NCBI GenBank assembly: GCA_021647375.1
Contig: JAKIUV010000047.1
Location: forward strand, 1 to 22,480
Origin: Robiginitomaculum sp.
GTDB lineage: Bacteria > Pseudomonadota > Alphaproteobacteria > Caulobacterales > Maricaulaceae
Reading direction: 5' to 3'
DNA: 22,480 nt
Positions 1 through 8,235 of this stretch are shown in pieces. The position numbers were made by a program, and so were the translations under genes. The notes beneath the pieces were generated by a model that worked only from the letters and a program-made list of their open reading frames with translations, made no database searches and was not told where the DNA came from. Position 1 is the first letter of the stretch, and the number at the start of each line of letters is the position of its first letter.

Positions 1-299
1 TCCAATACGAACTTTACAGAGTAACGCGAAAGATGTCATTTATTTAATGGGGACACGGCGAGAGCAAAATGTGTGGCGGCCTACCCAACGGTTCGGGTGT
101 GTTGGTTTACTTCAGGTTACTCCAAAATAAATGTAAATCTGACTTACCCGAGTAGATGAACTCCAAATAATATTACCTCAAAATGACCCCAAATACCCCT
201 AATTTCACTTTCTCGTGCTACCCTGGTGCTACCCCGAGAGTATTTTCGGCATAGGCGAAAACCAGTAAATTTTTAAATCATTGATTTTGTTAATAAAAA
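1..299. other. Gene-free stretch flanking the tRNA-Arg 3' end, with short repeats
   Basis: I see no credible coding region here. The stretch is AT-rich near the tRNA and contains short direct repeats. Two 9-bp copies of gtgctaccc lie at 215-223 and 226-234 (11-bp period). Four related copies of a [ct]tc/cc-caaa-type word lie at about 117-130, 158-172, 173-186 and 185-197. A location immediately past the 3' end of a tRNA gene is where integrative elements commonly attach, so this may be an element end or its arm-site region. No integrase is visible in the window, so this remains inference. Confidence 0.4.
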
Positions 300-376
<77 letters not shown>

Positions 377-531
377 TTTTTGTGCCTCTTGGCGCATCAA
401 TGGAAGAGCGGTAAAAGGCGGTTGGATGGTAAAGTCAAGCCAGCCCGTGGTGCTTAGCTTGTCTTTATGAATGCCCTATAGAGCCTGCTTAAACCTTTGC
501 CAAGTGGTATTGCGTGCTTTATGGACGTGGT

Positions 532-1491
532 ATGATAAATTTCTTCACGCAAATTAGGACGGTGTTCGCAAGCGTAGTGATGTCATTGCTCGTAGTGACG
601 CTGGCGGCCTGTGATCAGGGCGGTAATGTTAAAGACAAAGTTGCGGCTTCTCATGCGCGCTATGACGGCCCGGCCATTTGGAAAGTTAGTGATAATGATA
701 GCACGCTGTATCTATTTGGCACCGTGCATTTAATGCAACCGGATATCAATTGGCAACGCCGCGACATGCAAGCTGCTTTTGATGATGTGGGCATTGTTTT
801 TTTCGAAACACCTGACGACGATAAGTCGGCGCTTAAGACCAGCATGCTTCAAAGACAATACGGCATTTATCCGGGCGGTGAACGATTGCAAGATCATTTG
901 GACGGGATTAATATTAACAGATTAACGGCGGCGGCCTATAATGCCGATGTGCCGCTGGAGAGGCTGGATAATTTCAGGCCGTGGTTGGCCGCCGATATCC
1001 TGACGGTCGCAGGTGCGGACAAGGCTGGACTACGCTACGAAAATTCAGCAGATGCCGTTATGCGCACTAAAGCCGTAAAGGCGAAAAAGTCCATCCGCGC
1101 CCTAGATACGGTTGAAGCTTATTTCGACGCCGTTGCCAAGCAACCTGATTGGGTGCAACTTCGGGCGTTTGAGCAAACTATCAAAAATTTCAATACATTG
1201 GTGCATGACACAAAAAGCGTCAACGCGGACTGGCTTATCGGCAATACGGAACGGTTGGAAACAAATGTGCTGGCCCCGGCTCGTGAAAGCTCACCAGAGC
1301 TTTACGCAGCCTTGTTCACGGCGCGCAATAAAAAATGGGTGCGTTCGTTGGACGAGTTTATGAAAGGTGACACGAACGCCATGGTTGTGGCGGGTATAGG
1401 TCATATGTTGGGCGAAGGCGGCCTACCGACACGATTTGAAGATTTGGGCTTTAAAGTGGAGCGGGTGCGTCGGCTGGATTTACCAAATTAA
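532..1491 (+). CDS. TraB/GumN family lipoprotein
   Basis: This 319-residue protein belongs to the TraB/GumN family (PF01963), whose biochemical role in bacteria is poorly defined; a metalloprotease-like (Tiki-type) activity has been proposed. The N-terminus is a lipoprotein signal: a hydrophobic helix at residues 11-24 followed by the lipobox LAAC with Cys27, so the mature protein should be lipid-anchored. The family signature YLFGTVHLM sits near residues 60-67 (G63, H66), and the paired C-terminal motif GIGHMLGEGGL with its conserved GxGH is present. I chose ATG 532, which has GGA 6 nt upstream, over the in-frame GTG at 514, because the latter puts extra residues in front of the signal peptide. 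The gene is monocistronic and convergent with the next one. Confidence 0.85.
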   Translation: MINFFTQIRTVFASVVMSLLVVTLAACDQGGNVKDKVAASHARYDGPAIWKVSDNDSTLYLFGTVHLMQPDINWQRRDMQAAFDDVGIVFFETPDDDKSALKTSMLQRQYGIYPGGERLQDHLDGININRLTAAAYNADVPLERLDNFRPWLAADILTVAGADKAGLRYENSADAVMRTKAVKAKKSIRALDTVEAYFDAVAKQPDWVQLRAFEQTIKNFNTLVHDTKSVNADWLIGNTERLETNVLAPARESSPELYAALFTARNKKWVRSLDEFMKGDTNAMVVAGIGHMLGEGGLPTRFEDLGFKVERVRRLDLPN

Positions 1492-1597
1492 CGATTTCGC
1501 AAATCAACCCGCTGTTTTGCCCGTACTAGCTTAGGTAATAGTTGGCGCAATTTAATATGTAACTCATAACAGCGGCTGACAGAAACCATTGCTACAC

Positions 1598-2044
1598 TTA
1601 ACGCTCCCGGTACGGATCGCCGAGCATAGTCGACAAATGCCTGCCGTTCTCGGATAAGGCAGCTACGTCCATGGCTACGGCGGCGGTGCAGGTTTTGTAG
1701 CGATCTTTTTGTGCGTAATAACCGGCGTTAAAAGCGCGGATGAGTTGGCGGCGATAACCGGGATCATTTGGGGCTTCAATTTGCATCATCTCGGATGCTG
1801 TAACCCGCCATTTTTGGTCATCATTGCCAAAACACAAAGCCCGCAGAAAATGTAATTGCCCGAGATTGTTAGACATAGCCTCTACCAGCCCCGTCATGGT
1901 CACCATGTTTTTGTCGATCCGGCTTTCTAGTTGCTGGACAGTAACTTTGGGGTCTGACTTGATTGCCACCTCTGTTTCAACCACAGTCTGCGCCGCAACA
2001 GGCGAAGCCAGCAATAAAATTATTATAAGCAAAACACGTTTCAT
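1598..2044 (-). CDS. Secreted DUF2385 / TIGR02301-like protein
   Basis: This 148-residue protein has a clear Sec signal peptide: MKR, a hydrophobic core at residues 4-13, and a probable cleavage site after PVAA near residue 18. The mature part has an LGQLHFLRALC segment (Cys71), a KWR motif, and a later RAFNAGYY...TC segment (Cys119). The two cysteines could form a disulfide in the periplasm. This arrangement resembles the uncharacterised alphaproteobacterial family DUF2385 (TIGR02301); I assign it from memory of the pattern and with moderate certainty. No function is known to me. It is transcribed divergently from yedK, with 67 bp between the two start codons. Confidence 0.7.
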   Translation of the reverse strand: MKRVLLIIILLLASPVAAQTVVETEVAIKSDPKVTVQQLESRIDKNMVTMTGLVEAMSNNLGQLHFLRALCFGNDDQKWRVTASEMMQIEAPNDPGYRRQLIRAFNAGYYAQKDRYKTCTAAVAMDVAALSENGRHLSTMLGDPYRER

Positions 2045-2111
2045 TGGGTCAGCTTACGTGTATCATGGGCGCGCGTCACGCGTTTTTAGCACCGAAAAAA
2101 GAAAGTAATAT

Positions 2112-2786
2112 ATGTGCGGACGATATGTATTGGCGGCGGGGCTGGAGGAAATCGCCAAATATTTCGGCGGCGAAATTGCCCATGAAGGCCTGTGGACGTG
2201 GGAGCCTAACTGGAACATGGCACCTGCCGTTGTCGCACCCATCGTGGCATTAAACGGGTTGGGCGAACGCACCATTGTCCCTATGCGCTGGGGGTTGCAT
2301 CCCCATTGGCGCAAAGAAATGCCCGAAGGACGGCCAATGTTTAACGCCCGTATAGAAACCGCGTCCGAAAAGCCCAGTTTCCGCACGCCGTGGATTCGGC
2401 GCCGCGCCCTCGTGCCTATGAACGGCTGGTATGAGTGGGAGGGTGTGACCAGCCCCAAAACACCGAACTTCATCCACCCGGTCGAGCCGGGGTTATCGGC
2501 CTTGGCCGGACTATGGGATCAATGGCGGGTTGATGAGGGGATTACCTTGTTATCATTCACCATACTGACCACACCAGCGGTCGGCCATATCAAACATCTA
2601 CACCACCGCATGCCCGTGCGCTTGCCGCCTGAACACTGGCAGAACTGGCTTGACCCTGATGTCAAACCGGAACGGACATTGATGCATATGCTCGGCAGTG
2701 ATGATCTGGCATTTCACGAAGTATCGCGCGCCGTAGGTTCAGGCCGCGCTCAAGGGGCGAATTTGATTTTACCCACAGTAGATTAA
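2112..2786 (+). CDS. yedK: SRAP-domain abasic-site DNA-protein crosslink protein (YedK/HMCES)
   Basis: This 224-residue protein covers the full SRAP fold (PF02586). Members of this family bind abasic sites in single-stranded DNA and form a thiazolidine crosslink through the N-terminal cysteine exposed by methionine removal. The family's key residues are visible: Cys2 in MCGRYV, Asn78 in FNARIET, Glu108 in GWYEW, and His165 in HHRMP. The spacing closely matches E. coli YedK. The MRWGL segment at residues 58-62 is also typical. The start is fixed because Cys must follow the initiator Met. No clear alphaproteobacterial LexA box (GTTC-N7-GTTC) is seen in the 67-bp upstream region, so SOS control is not supported by sequence. 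Confidence 0.93.
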   Translation: MCGRYVLAAGLEEIAKYFGGEIAHEGLWTWEPNWNMAPAVVAPIVALNGLGERTIVPMRWGLHPHWRKEMPEGRPMFNARIETASEKPSFRTPWIRRRALVPMNGWYEWEGVTSPKTPNFIHPVEPGLSALAGLWDQWRVDEGITLLSFTILTTPAVGHIKHLHHRMPVRLPPEHWQNWLDPDVKPERTLMHMLGSDDLAFHEVSRAVGSGRAQGANLILPTVD

Positions 2787-2830
2787 AAAGTGGCGGATTA
2801 AAAAAGAGATGGGTTAAAGGTTGAGGGAAC

Positions 2831-3073
2831 CTAAGTCTTCTTGCCTTTAGATTCGGGCAAATATTTCATCACGCCTAAGCCCATGGCGCAACTGCCGAAA
2901 GTGATTGCGAACCCAAGCGCCAACAAACCGACGGCCATCACTGTATTGGATGATTTAAAAATAAGCGTACCAACACCACCCAAATTGGAAATGAGAAACA
3001 CGGCGAGCAAGCCCCAGCCAACCGCTACACCCTTGCATAAATGCGTTAGTAAAAATTTATTGAACCGTGTCAT
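2831..3073 (-). CDS. Small two-helix membrane protein, unknown function
   Basis: The predicted product is about 80 residues with two hydrophobic segments (about 15-37 and 45-68), a glycine-rich second helix and a basic tail ending in SKGKKT, so probably an inner-membrane protein. I do not recognise a family. The open frame continues upstream into the insertion sequence, so its 5' part beyond 3168 is not native. I chose ATG 3073 because AGGGG lies 11 nt upstream. In-frame ATGs at 3112 and 3124 are alternatives without an obvious ribosome-binding site. The insertion element begins 96 bp upstream and has probably separated the gene from its original promoter. Confidence 0.5.
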   Translation of the reverse strand: MTRFNKFLLTHLCKGVAVGWGLLAVFLISNLGGVGTLIFKSSNTVMAVGLLALGFAITFGSCAMGLGVMKYLPESKGKKT

Positions 3074-3168
3074 TTGCGCGATTTCCCCTAGATTATTATT
3101 TAACTGTGCCATTTTGTCGCACATATAAATTAAAAAATCAAGAGCATGTATTCCGCAACCAGGGGCAA

Positions 3169-3197
3169 TGGACTTGTCACGGTTTAGTTCCGGGTTG
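3169..3197 (+). repeat. IS3-family left terminal inverted repeat
   Basis: This 29-bp end starts TGGACTTGTCAC and is perfectly complementary to the right end at 4440-4468. It sits 35 bp before the OrfA start codon. Confidence 0.95.
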
Positions 3198-3231
3198 TTA
3201 TGAGTAATAACAGCCATCAAGGAGAACTATT

Positions 3232-3483
3232 ATGGCCAAGCAACATACAAAAGAATTTCAAGTGCGTAGCCTGCCTCTTGTGCAAGAAGCGGTACGCATC
3301 GCGTTGTCGAGTGATTTGTCACGCAAACAAACTGCCGCTGATTTAGGCATTGGGTTTTCCACCCTGAGCCGCTGGATACAATTACACCGACATAGGGATG
3401 ATGTGTCAGCACCCCCTGATGTCGATCTGGAATGCGGCTTCGTAAGGAGAACCGGCTCCTCAAGGAGGAGAGGGACATCCTAA
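3232..3483 (+). pseudogene. IS3 OrfA (helix-turn-helix subunit), frame-broken
   Basis: The first ~65 residues form the DNA-binding part of an IS3 OrfA, including the helix-turn-helix segment SRKQTAADLGIGFSTLSRWI (residues 25-44). GGAG stands 8 nt before ATG 3232. After DVDLE (around 3432) the frame changes. The leucine-zipper segment LRKENRLLKEERDILKKA continues in the -1 frame (from 3432), while the original frame runs into unrelated residues and stops at 3483. The usual slippery A7G tract is present at 3482-3489, but it lies after this break, so it cannot rescue the zipper. The simplest reading is a small indel near 3430. Confidence 0.8.
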
Positions 3484-3548
3484 AAAAAGCCACCCAATTT
3501 TTCGCACCCCAAAGCACTTCCTCGCTTCGCTCAGGGCGCGAGGCAAAA

Positions 3549-4430
3549 ATGAAACGGTTTACCTTTATCGAGCAGCATGGCGGTGATGTTCCGACCAAAC
3601 GATTGTGCCAGATGTTTGGCGTTACATCGCGTGGATTTAGGGCTTGACGGAGCCGCCTAATTAGCCAGCGGCAACGTGATGATATGGTCTTATTAGCGCA
3701 TATCAGAGAAGAACATAGGCTTAGCCTTGGCTCATACGGTCGTCCACGTATGACTGAAGAGCTAAGGGACTTGGGCTTTGCAGTCGGACATCGCCGTGTT
3801 GGTCGTTTGATGCGTGACAACGATATAAAGGTCGTCAGAACCCGTAAATACAAGGCAACAACTAACAGCAAGCACGGATATGCTATTGCTCCTAACCTAC
3901 TAGACAGGAACTTCACCGCCAAGCGTGCCAACCAGAAATGGTCTGTAGATATATCCTATATCTGGACCCGGGAAGGATGGCTGTACCTGGCTGTCGTTAT
4001 GGACTTATATTCTAGGCGTATCGTTGGCTGGGCTGTCAGCAACCGCATAAAACGCGACTTGGCTATCCGCGCTTTGGACATGGGGATCGCTCTGCGTCGC
4101 CCCGCTAAGGGCTGTATTCATCACAGCGATCGCGGCTCCCAATATTGTTCACACGATTACCAGAAACTGCTCAAAAAACATGGATTCAAAGTCTCGATGA
4201 GCGGCAAAGGTAATTGCTACGATAATGCTGTTGTAGAAACATTCTTTAGTGCGAAGCCTCCCTCTTGGAAAACCATCAAAGCCGAGATGATTTGGAGGAA
4301 CATCTGGCACACACGAAAACAGGCACATATCGCCCTGTTCAAATACATCAATGGATTCTATAATCCGAAACGACGACATTCCACCCTAGGCGGAATGTCA
4401 CCCATTGCCTTCGAACGCAAGGCAGCCTAA
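3549..4430 (+). pseudogene. IS3 OrfB (DDE integrase domain), interrupted by TGA
   Basis: Counting from ATG 3549, this is the rve-type integrase subunit. The acidic triad is intact: Asp in KWSVDISYI (codon 134), Asp in HHSDRGSQY (codon 194) and Glu in NAVVETFF (codon 230), with 35 residues between the last two. Codon 33 is TGA (3645-3647) in the context GFRA-stop-RSR, where relatives usually have tryptophan, so it looks like a TGG to TGA mutation. A second piece can be translated from ATG 3684 (248 residues). Just after the catalytic Glu, 21 extra bases (4248-4268) add SAKPPSW before KTIKAEM. The C-terminus FYNPKRRHSTLGGMSP is normal. Confidence 0.88.
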
Positions 4431-4439
4431 ATGAGTAGT

Positions 4440-4468
4440 CAACCCGGAACTAAACCGTGACAAGTCCA
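4440..4468 (-). repeat. IS3-family right terminal inverted repeat
   Basis: This 29-bp end is the exact reverse complement of 3169-3197. It lies 9 bp after the OrfB stop codon. Confidence 0.95.
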
Positions 4469-4657
4469 AGCAAAAAGCATCTACAAAAAACACCGATGCT
4501 CAATCGAGCAACTCTTCACAAAACACCCAATTTGAATCATAAATAAGTGGATTGGCTATAAGACGCCGCTCTGGGGCAACCCCTGATCTTTATTCTTGAA
4601 ATGCAATCAGTGAATGCTTTTTCCATAAATGAGGGGCTTCTGAAAAATCATATAAGT

Positions 4658-5680
4658 TTAAGCGTCCATAATACCCAGAACAGCCGCTACGACTTTGGCG
4701 GCGTCCGGAACGTAGAGGTCTTCTAGGTTTGGCGCTGCCGGGATTAGGGCATAGGGCGGAGTAACGCATTTTATTGGGGCTTTGAGGGCGTGGAAAACTT
4801 CGTCCGCGACCATGGCCGAAATATCCGACGCTATGCCGCAGCGCGGGCCGCCCTCGTCAACGATTACCAAACGCCCCGTTTCGTCCACACTGTCAAAAAT
4901 CGATTCCGTATCTAGCGGCACCGTGGTGCGCGGATCTATGACTGTGCATTTAATGCCCTGCTTGGCCAGTATTTTGGCGGCGTCCGTGGCCACATGTACC
5001 ATGCGCGAAAACGCAACAATAGTGACATCTTCCCCGTCCATAACAAACCGCGCTTCGCCGAACGGAATGGCATAGGATTCGTCCGGCACATCTTCGCGCA
5101 TTCTGTACAGCATTTTATGCTCGCAAAAAATCACTGGATCATTATCGCGAATGGCTGTGGTCAAAAGCCCCTTGGCTTCATAGGGGGTGGAGGGAAGCGC
5201 GACTTTTAGCCCAGCAAAATGGGTGAATATAGAATGTAATGACTGCGAATGTTGGGCCGAAATTCGTAGGCCTGCGCCCATAGTGGTACGCACGGTCAGA
5301 GGGATGGTGTCCTGTCCGCCGAACATATAATGATATTTTGCCGCCTGATTGATAATCTGGTCACAGCACACGCCGAGGAAATCATTGAACATCAGCTCTG
5401 TAATGGGGCGCAGGCCCGCCGCCGCCGCGCCGATGGCTGCGCCGATAAATGCGGCCTCGCTAATGGGGGCGTCCAGCACTCTTTGCTTGCCGTACTCGCC
5501 GATCAATCCTTTGGTCACGCCCATAGGCCCGCCCCAAGCATCTTCTTCGCCTCCTTTTTTCGTGCCCTCGCTTTGAGCGCCGCCAGCAACATCTTCGCCG
5601 ATCAGGATTATGTCCGGGTCGCGACCCATTTCCTGGTACAGGGTTTCGCGAATGGCATTACGGTAGCTTTTCTCACCCAT
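4658..5680 (-). CDS. acoB: Acetoin-dehydrogenase-like thiamine-diphosphate E1, beta subunit
   Basis: This 340-residue protein is the beta subunit of a 2-oxo acid/acetoin dehydrogenase E1 component. With the alpha subunit it forms the cofactor site that decarboxylates or cleaves the substrate and transfers the acyl unit to a lipoyl group. The sequence shows IGEDV (27-31), the AcoB-typical segment EDAWGGPMGVTKGL (46-59), and DAPISEAAF with Glu75 at the position that activates thiamine diphosphate. The C-terminal transketolase domain ends in PNLEDLYVPDAAKV. The EDAWGG block favours an acetoin-type over a pyruvate-type E1, but the true substrate is not shown. GGAGG lies 5 nt before the start. The stop of the alpha gene is 9 nt upstream, so the two are co-translated. 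It is the last gene of block A; no clear terminator follows. Confidence 0.88.
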   Translation of the reverse strand: MGEKSYRNAIRETLYQEMGRDPDIILIGEDVAGGAQSEGTKKGGEEDAWGGPMGVTKGLIGEYGKQRVLDAPISEAAFIGAAIGAAAAGLRPITELMFNDFLGVCCDQIINQAAKYHYMFGGQDTIPLTVRTTMGAGLRISAQHSQSLHSIFTHFAGLKVALPSTPYEAKGLLTTAIRDNDPVIFCEHKMLYRMREDVPDESYAIPFGEARFVMDGEDVTIVAFSRMVHVATDAAKILAKQGIKCTVIDPRTTVPLDTESIFDSVDETGRLVIVDEGGPRCGIASDISAMVADEVFHALKAPIKCVTPPYALIPAAPNLEDLYVPDAAKVVAAVLGIMDA

Positions 5681-5689
5681 AGCTGCCTC

Positions 5690-6661
5690 CTAACACTCGG
5701 TCGCAAATACGGAATGTATTAGTTCTTCGGGATCAGGAAGCGGCGCGTTTCGCGCCGTCTCGTAAGCTGCATCAATCAGTTTGGCTACGTCCTTGTCTAT
5801 TTTGTCTAATTCAGCCTTATCCAGCCAGTTCTCCGACGTGACTTTGTCGCGAAACAACTTCAAACAATCTTTGTTTTCGCGGTAGTCAGCCACCTCTCCG
5901 GGCGGGCGGTATTTCTGGGCATCACCTTCATAATGGCCAAACATACGCAGATTACGCACTTCGAGAAAGCTGGGGCCGCCCCCTGCGCGGGCACGCTCGG
6001 CGGCTTTGGCAAATGATGCGGATACGGCGAAATAATCGCTACCGTCTACAATGTCCTCTGGCATGGCAAAGCCGGATGCCCGCGCCGACAGATTGCCCCC
6101 CGCAATAGCGTAATCTGCGCTGGTCGCTTCTGCGTAACCATTGTTTTCAAACACGAAAACCACGGGCAGTTTCCATACAGACGCCAAATTGAGAGCCTCG
6201 CTAACCACGCCCTGATTAGCCCCGCCCTCGCCAATAAGCGCCACAGCAATACCGTCGTCGCCCCGGTGGCGTGTCGCCAGCGCACTGCCGCACGCCAAAG
6301 CCGCGCCGCTACCCACGCCGCTATTGGCACCGATAATTTTCTTGGTGACGTCATGTAAATGTGCCGAGCCGCCCCGCCCCCGACACAAACCACCCGCCCG
6401 GCAGTAAATTTCAAGGGCTACCGCCGTTACATCGGCACCACGCGCTATGGCCGGGCCGTGGGCGCGGTGGGTGATGTGGAAATAATCCGCGTCGGTCAAA
6501 TTAGCACAAACCCCAACCGCGCACGCTTCCTGCCCAGCATAAAGATGCACAAAGCCCGGCACTTCCCCGGTGGTAAATACCTCATGCATTCGTTCTTCAA
6601 ACGCACGTATGGTCTGCATGGTGCTGTAAGCCCATAAAAGCTGTGATTGATTGTTGTTCAT
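5690..6661 (-). CDS. acoA: Acetoin-dehydrogenase-like thiamine-diphosphate E1, alpha subunit
   Basis: This 323-residue E1 alpha subunit is of normal length for AcoA. Recognisable blocks are PGFVHLYAGQEA (35-46), THRAHGPAIARG (64-75), CRGRGGSAHLHD (93-104), and the thiamine-diphosphate fold from residue 144 to NNGY at 173-176. The motif usually written GDG-x(26)-NN here reads GEG (Glu145), codon GAG, a conservative change at the metal-ligating acid. The order ligase, E1 alpha, E1 beta with gaps of about 10 nt indicates one operon. The lipoyl-bearing E2 partner is not adjacent; the likely one is at 18620-19753. E3 is not in the window. The product could equally process another alpha-ketol, diketone or 2-oxo acid. 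Confidence 0.87.
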   Translation of the reverse strand: MNNNQSQLLWAYSTMQTIRAFEERMHEVFTTGEVPGFVHLYAGQEACAVGVCANLTDADYFHITHRAHGPAIARGADVTAVALEIYCRAGGLCRGRGGSAHLHDVTKKIIGANSGVGSGAALACGSALATRHRGDDGIAVALIGEGGANQGVVSEALNLASVWKLPVVFVFENNGYAEATSADYAIAGGNLSARASGFAMPEDIVDGSDYFAVSASFAKAAERARAGGGPSFLEVRNLRMFGHYEGDAQKYRPPGEVADYRENKDCLKLFRDKVTSENWLDKAELDKIDKDVAKLIDAAYETARNAPLPDPEELIHSVFATEC

Positions 6662-6671
6662 TTTATTTCTC

Positions 6672-8216
6672 TTATTTCTTAATCAATTCACCAACGCCCA
6701 ATTGTTCGCGCAAATCTTCTTTTAGGACTTTGTTCATGGCGTTGCGGGGTAAGGCGTCGAGGAAAACCAGTTTTTTCGGAATTTTGAAACGGGCCAGGCG
6801 GCCTGCGCAATGTTCCAATACTTGCTTTTCGCTTAGGGTTTCGCCGGGCTTTACGACTATTGCGGCGCAGCCGACCTCGCCCCATTTTTCTTCGGCGATG
6901 CCGATGACGGCCACTTCGGCGATTTGGGTTATTTCGTACAGGGCATTTTCAATTTCTGCCGGATAGACATTTTCGCCGCCGGAAATATACATGTCCTTCC
7001 ACCTATCAACGATATAGTAATAACCGTCTTTGTCCCGATATGCCGCGTCGCCCGTGCAAAACCAGCCGTCAATAAATGCATTTTTATTGGCATCTGGATT
7101 GTTCCAATAGCCCGGTGTTACCGCTGGCCCTTTTATCCATATTTCGCCAACTTCTCCGTTTGCGACATCTTTGCCGTCCGGGTCTACCAAGCGTAATTCG
7201 CCGTGCAGGACGGGCTTGCCCGCCGCGCCCGCTTTGTCCAATGGTTGGTCTATTTCGCTGATGATAACCGCCGGGCCGCCTTCGGTTAAGCCGTAGCCTT
7301 CTTGCAAGGCTACACCGCGCCCGCGCCATAATTTATGCATACTAATCGGGACGGGTGCGCCACCTACGGGCGCATTGACTAGGCGGGAAAAATCGGTTTT
7401 GTCAAAATCCGGGTGCTGGCTGAGCATCAAGAAAATTGCCGGAACCCCCATAACATTGGTGATGGCCAGCTTCGGGTCGGAGATAAGGCCGAGCGTAGCG
7501 CCGGGGTCGAATTGACGACACAGCACCACAGTGCCGCCTTGATGAAACACCGGGTTGATGCAGTTGTTTAGCCCGCCCGTATGGAACAAAGGCAAGAAAC
7601 ACAAATTGACCGTAGCGCTGGAGATATGATTGACGATGCCGTAGCTTACGGCATTAAACAGTGACATGCCGTGGGTCAGGATTGCACCTTTGGGAAACCC
7701 GGTGGTGCCGGACGTGTACATAATTGCCCACGGGTCATCCAGGGTGACATGGACGGGACTGAAATCCGGGTCGCCGGATTGAACCGCCCGCTCAAATTCG
7801 CTGTCAGGGGTGTCGGGTTTCCATTCTATGGTGTGGGCAATATTTTTCTCGGCGGCGACTTGTTTAGCAATGTCTGCAAATTCGTCGCCATAGATTAAAA
7901 TTTTCGGTTCGGCATTGTCGGCCTGATAGGCGATTTCCGGCGCGGTTAACCGCCAATTCAGTGGCAATAAAATAGCTCCAGTTTTCACACAGACTTGCTG
8001 CACAACCAGAAAATCTGCGGAATTATAGGCAAGGATGGCCAAGCGGTCACCCTTTTCAAGGCCGCAATTTTTGGTTAAATAAGACGCCAAACGGCAAGCC
8101 CGCTCGTCCATTTCTTTGTAGCTCAGGCTTATCTTGCAATCCACGTCAACACAGGCGGTTTTTTCGCCGTGACGATCCGCATAATGGGCAACCCAATCCG
8201 ATGCTTTGATACTCAT
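6672..8216 (-). CDS. Acyl-CoA ligase (AMP-forming)
   Basis: This 514-residue ANL-superfamily enzyme should activate a carboxylic acid to its CoA thioester via an acyl-adenylate. The ATP-binding loop YTSGTTGFPKG is at 167-177, followed by the GYGLTEGG adenine-binding motif, WFCTGDAAYRDKDGYYYIVDR with the hinge region, and DMYISGGENVYPAEIE. The usual catalytic lysine is Lys496 in RNAMNKVLK, where relatives have TGK. Length and motifs fit medium/long-chain or aromatic acyl-CoA ligases; the substrate cannot be read from the sequence. The gene lies 19 nt after the QOR-like gene and 10 nt before E1 alpha, inside block A. Confidence 0.92.
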   Translation of the reverse strand: MSIKASDWVAHYADRHGEKTACVDVDCKISLSYKEMDERACRLASYLTKNCGLEKGDRLAILAYNSADFLVVQQVCVKTGAILLPLNWRLTAPEIAYQADNAEPKILIYGDEFADIAKQVAAEKNIAHTIEWKPDTPDSEFERAVQSGDPDFSPVHVTLDDPWAIMYTSGTTGFPKGAILTHGMSLFNAVSYGIVNHISSATVNLCFLPLFHTGGLNNCINPVFHQGGTVVLCRQFDPGATLGLISDPKLAITNVMGVPAIFLMLSQHPDFDKTDFSRLVNAPVGGAPVPISMHKLWRGRGVALQEGYGLTEGGPAVIISEIDQPLDKAGAAGKPVLHGELRLVDPDGKDVANGEVGEIWIKGPAVTPGYWNNPDANKNAFIDGWFCTGDAAYRDKDGYYYIVDRWKDMYISGGENVYPAEIENALYEITQIAEVAVIGIAEEKWGEVGCAAIVVKPGETLSEKQVLEHCAGRLARFKIPKKLVFLDALPRNAMNKVLKEDLREQLGVGELIKK

Positions 8217-8235
8217 ATTTGTCTGCCTATCTTAT

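Larger units (their letters stand above)
3169..4468 (+). mobile_element. IS3-family insertion sequence, 1300 bp, decayed transposase
   Basis: The element is bounded by perfect 29-bp inverted repeats (3169-3197 and 4440-4468) that begin 5'-TG and end CA-3', as is typical of IS3 elements. Inside are an OrfA with a helix-turn-helix and an OrfB with the D-D-(35)-E integrase triad. The reading frames carry a frame break in OrfA, an in-frame TGA and apparent short insertions, so autonomous transposition looks lost. The flanks (caa on the left, agc on the right) do not show a 3-4 bp target duplication. Native genes on both sides are intact, so the insertion was intergenic. Confidence 0.93.

Noticed and set aside
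2072..2087. CGCGT-C-ACGCG followed by TTTTT as a terminator upstream of yedK
   Set aside because: The loop would be a single base, and the site lies in the 5' region of yedK where termination makes no sense.
3482..3489. A7G tract as a programmed frameshift that would make OrfA-OrfB functional
   Set aside because: The tract is of the right type, but the OrfA frame already departs about 50 bases earlier, and the zipper and OrfB fragment are in the same frame after it, so slippage there would not restore the normal product.
3645..3647. TGA read as tryptophan (alternative genetic code)
   Set aside because: All other genes in the window are read without internal TGA and several end with TGA or use TGG for Trp; a single TGA inside a decayed transposase is better explained as a mutation.
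3230..3931. A 233-codon open frame on the minus strand across the insertion sequence
   Set aside because: It lies antisense to clear IS3 OrfA/OrfB homology, has low-complexity arginine/serine composition and no recognisable domain.
4573..4583. GGGG-CAA-CCCC hairpin as a terminator for block A
   Set aside because: The stem is only 4 bp and no T-run follows on the minus strand.
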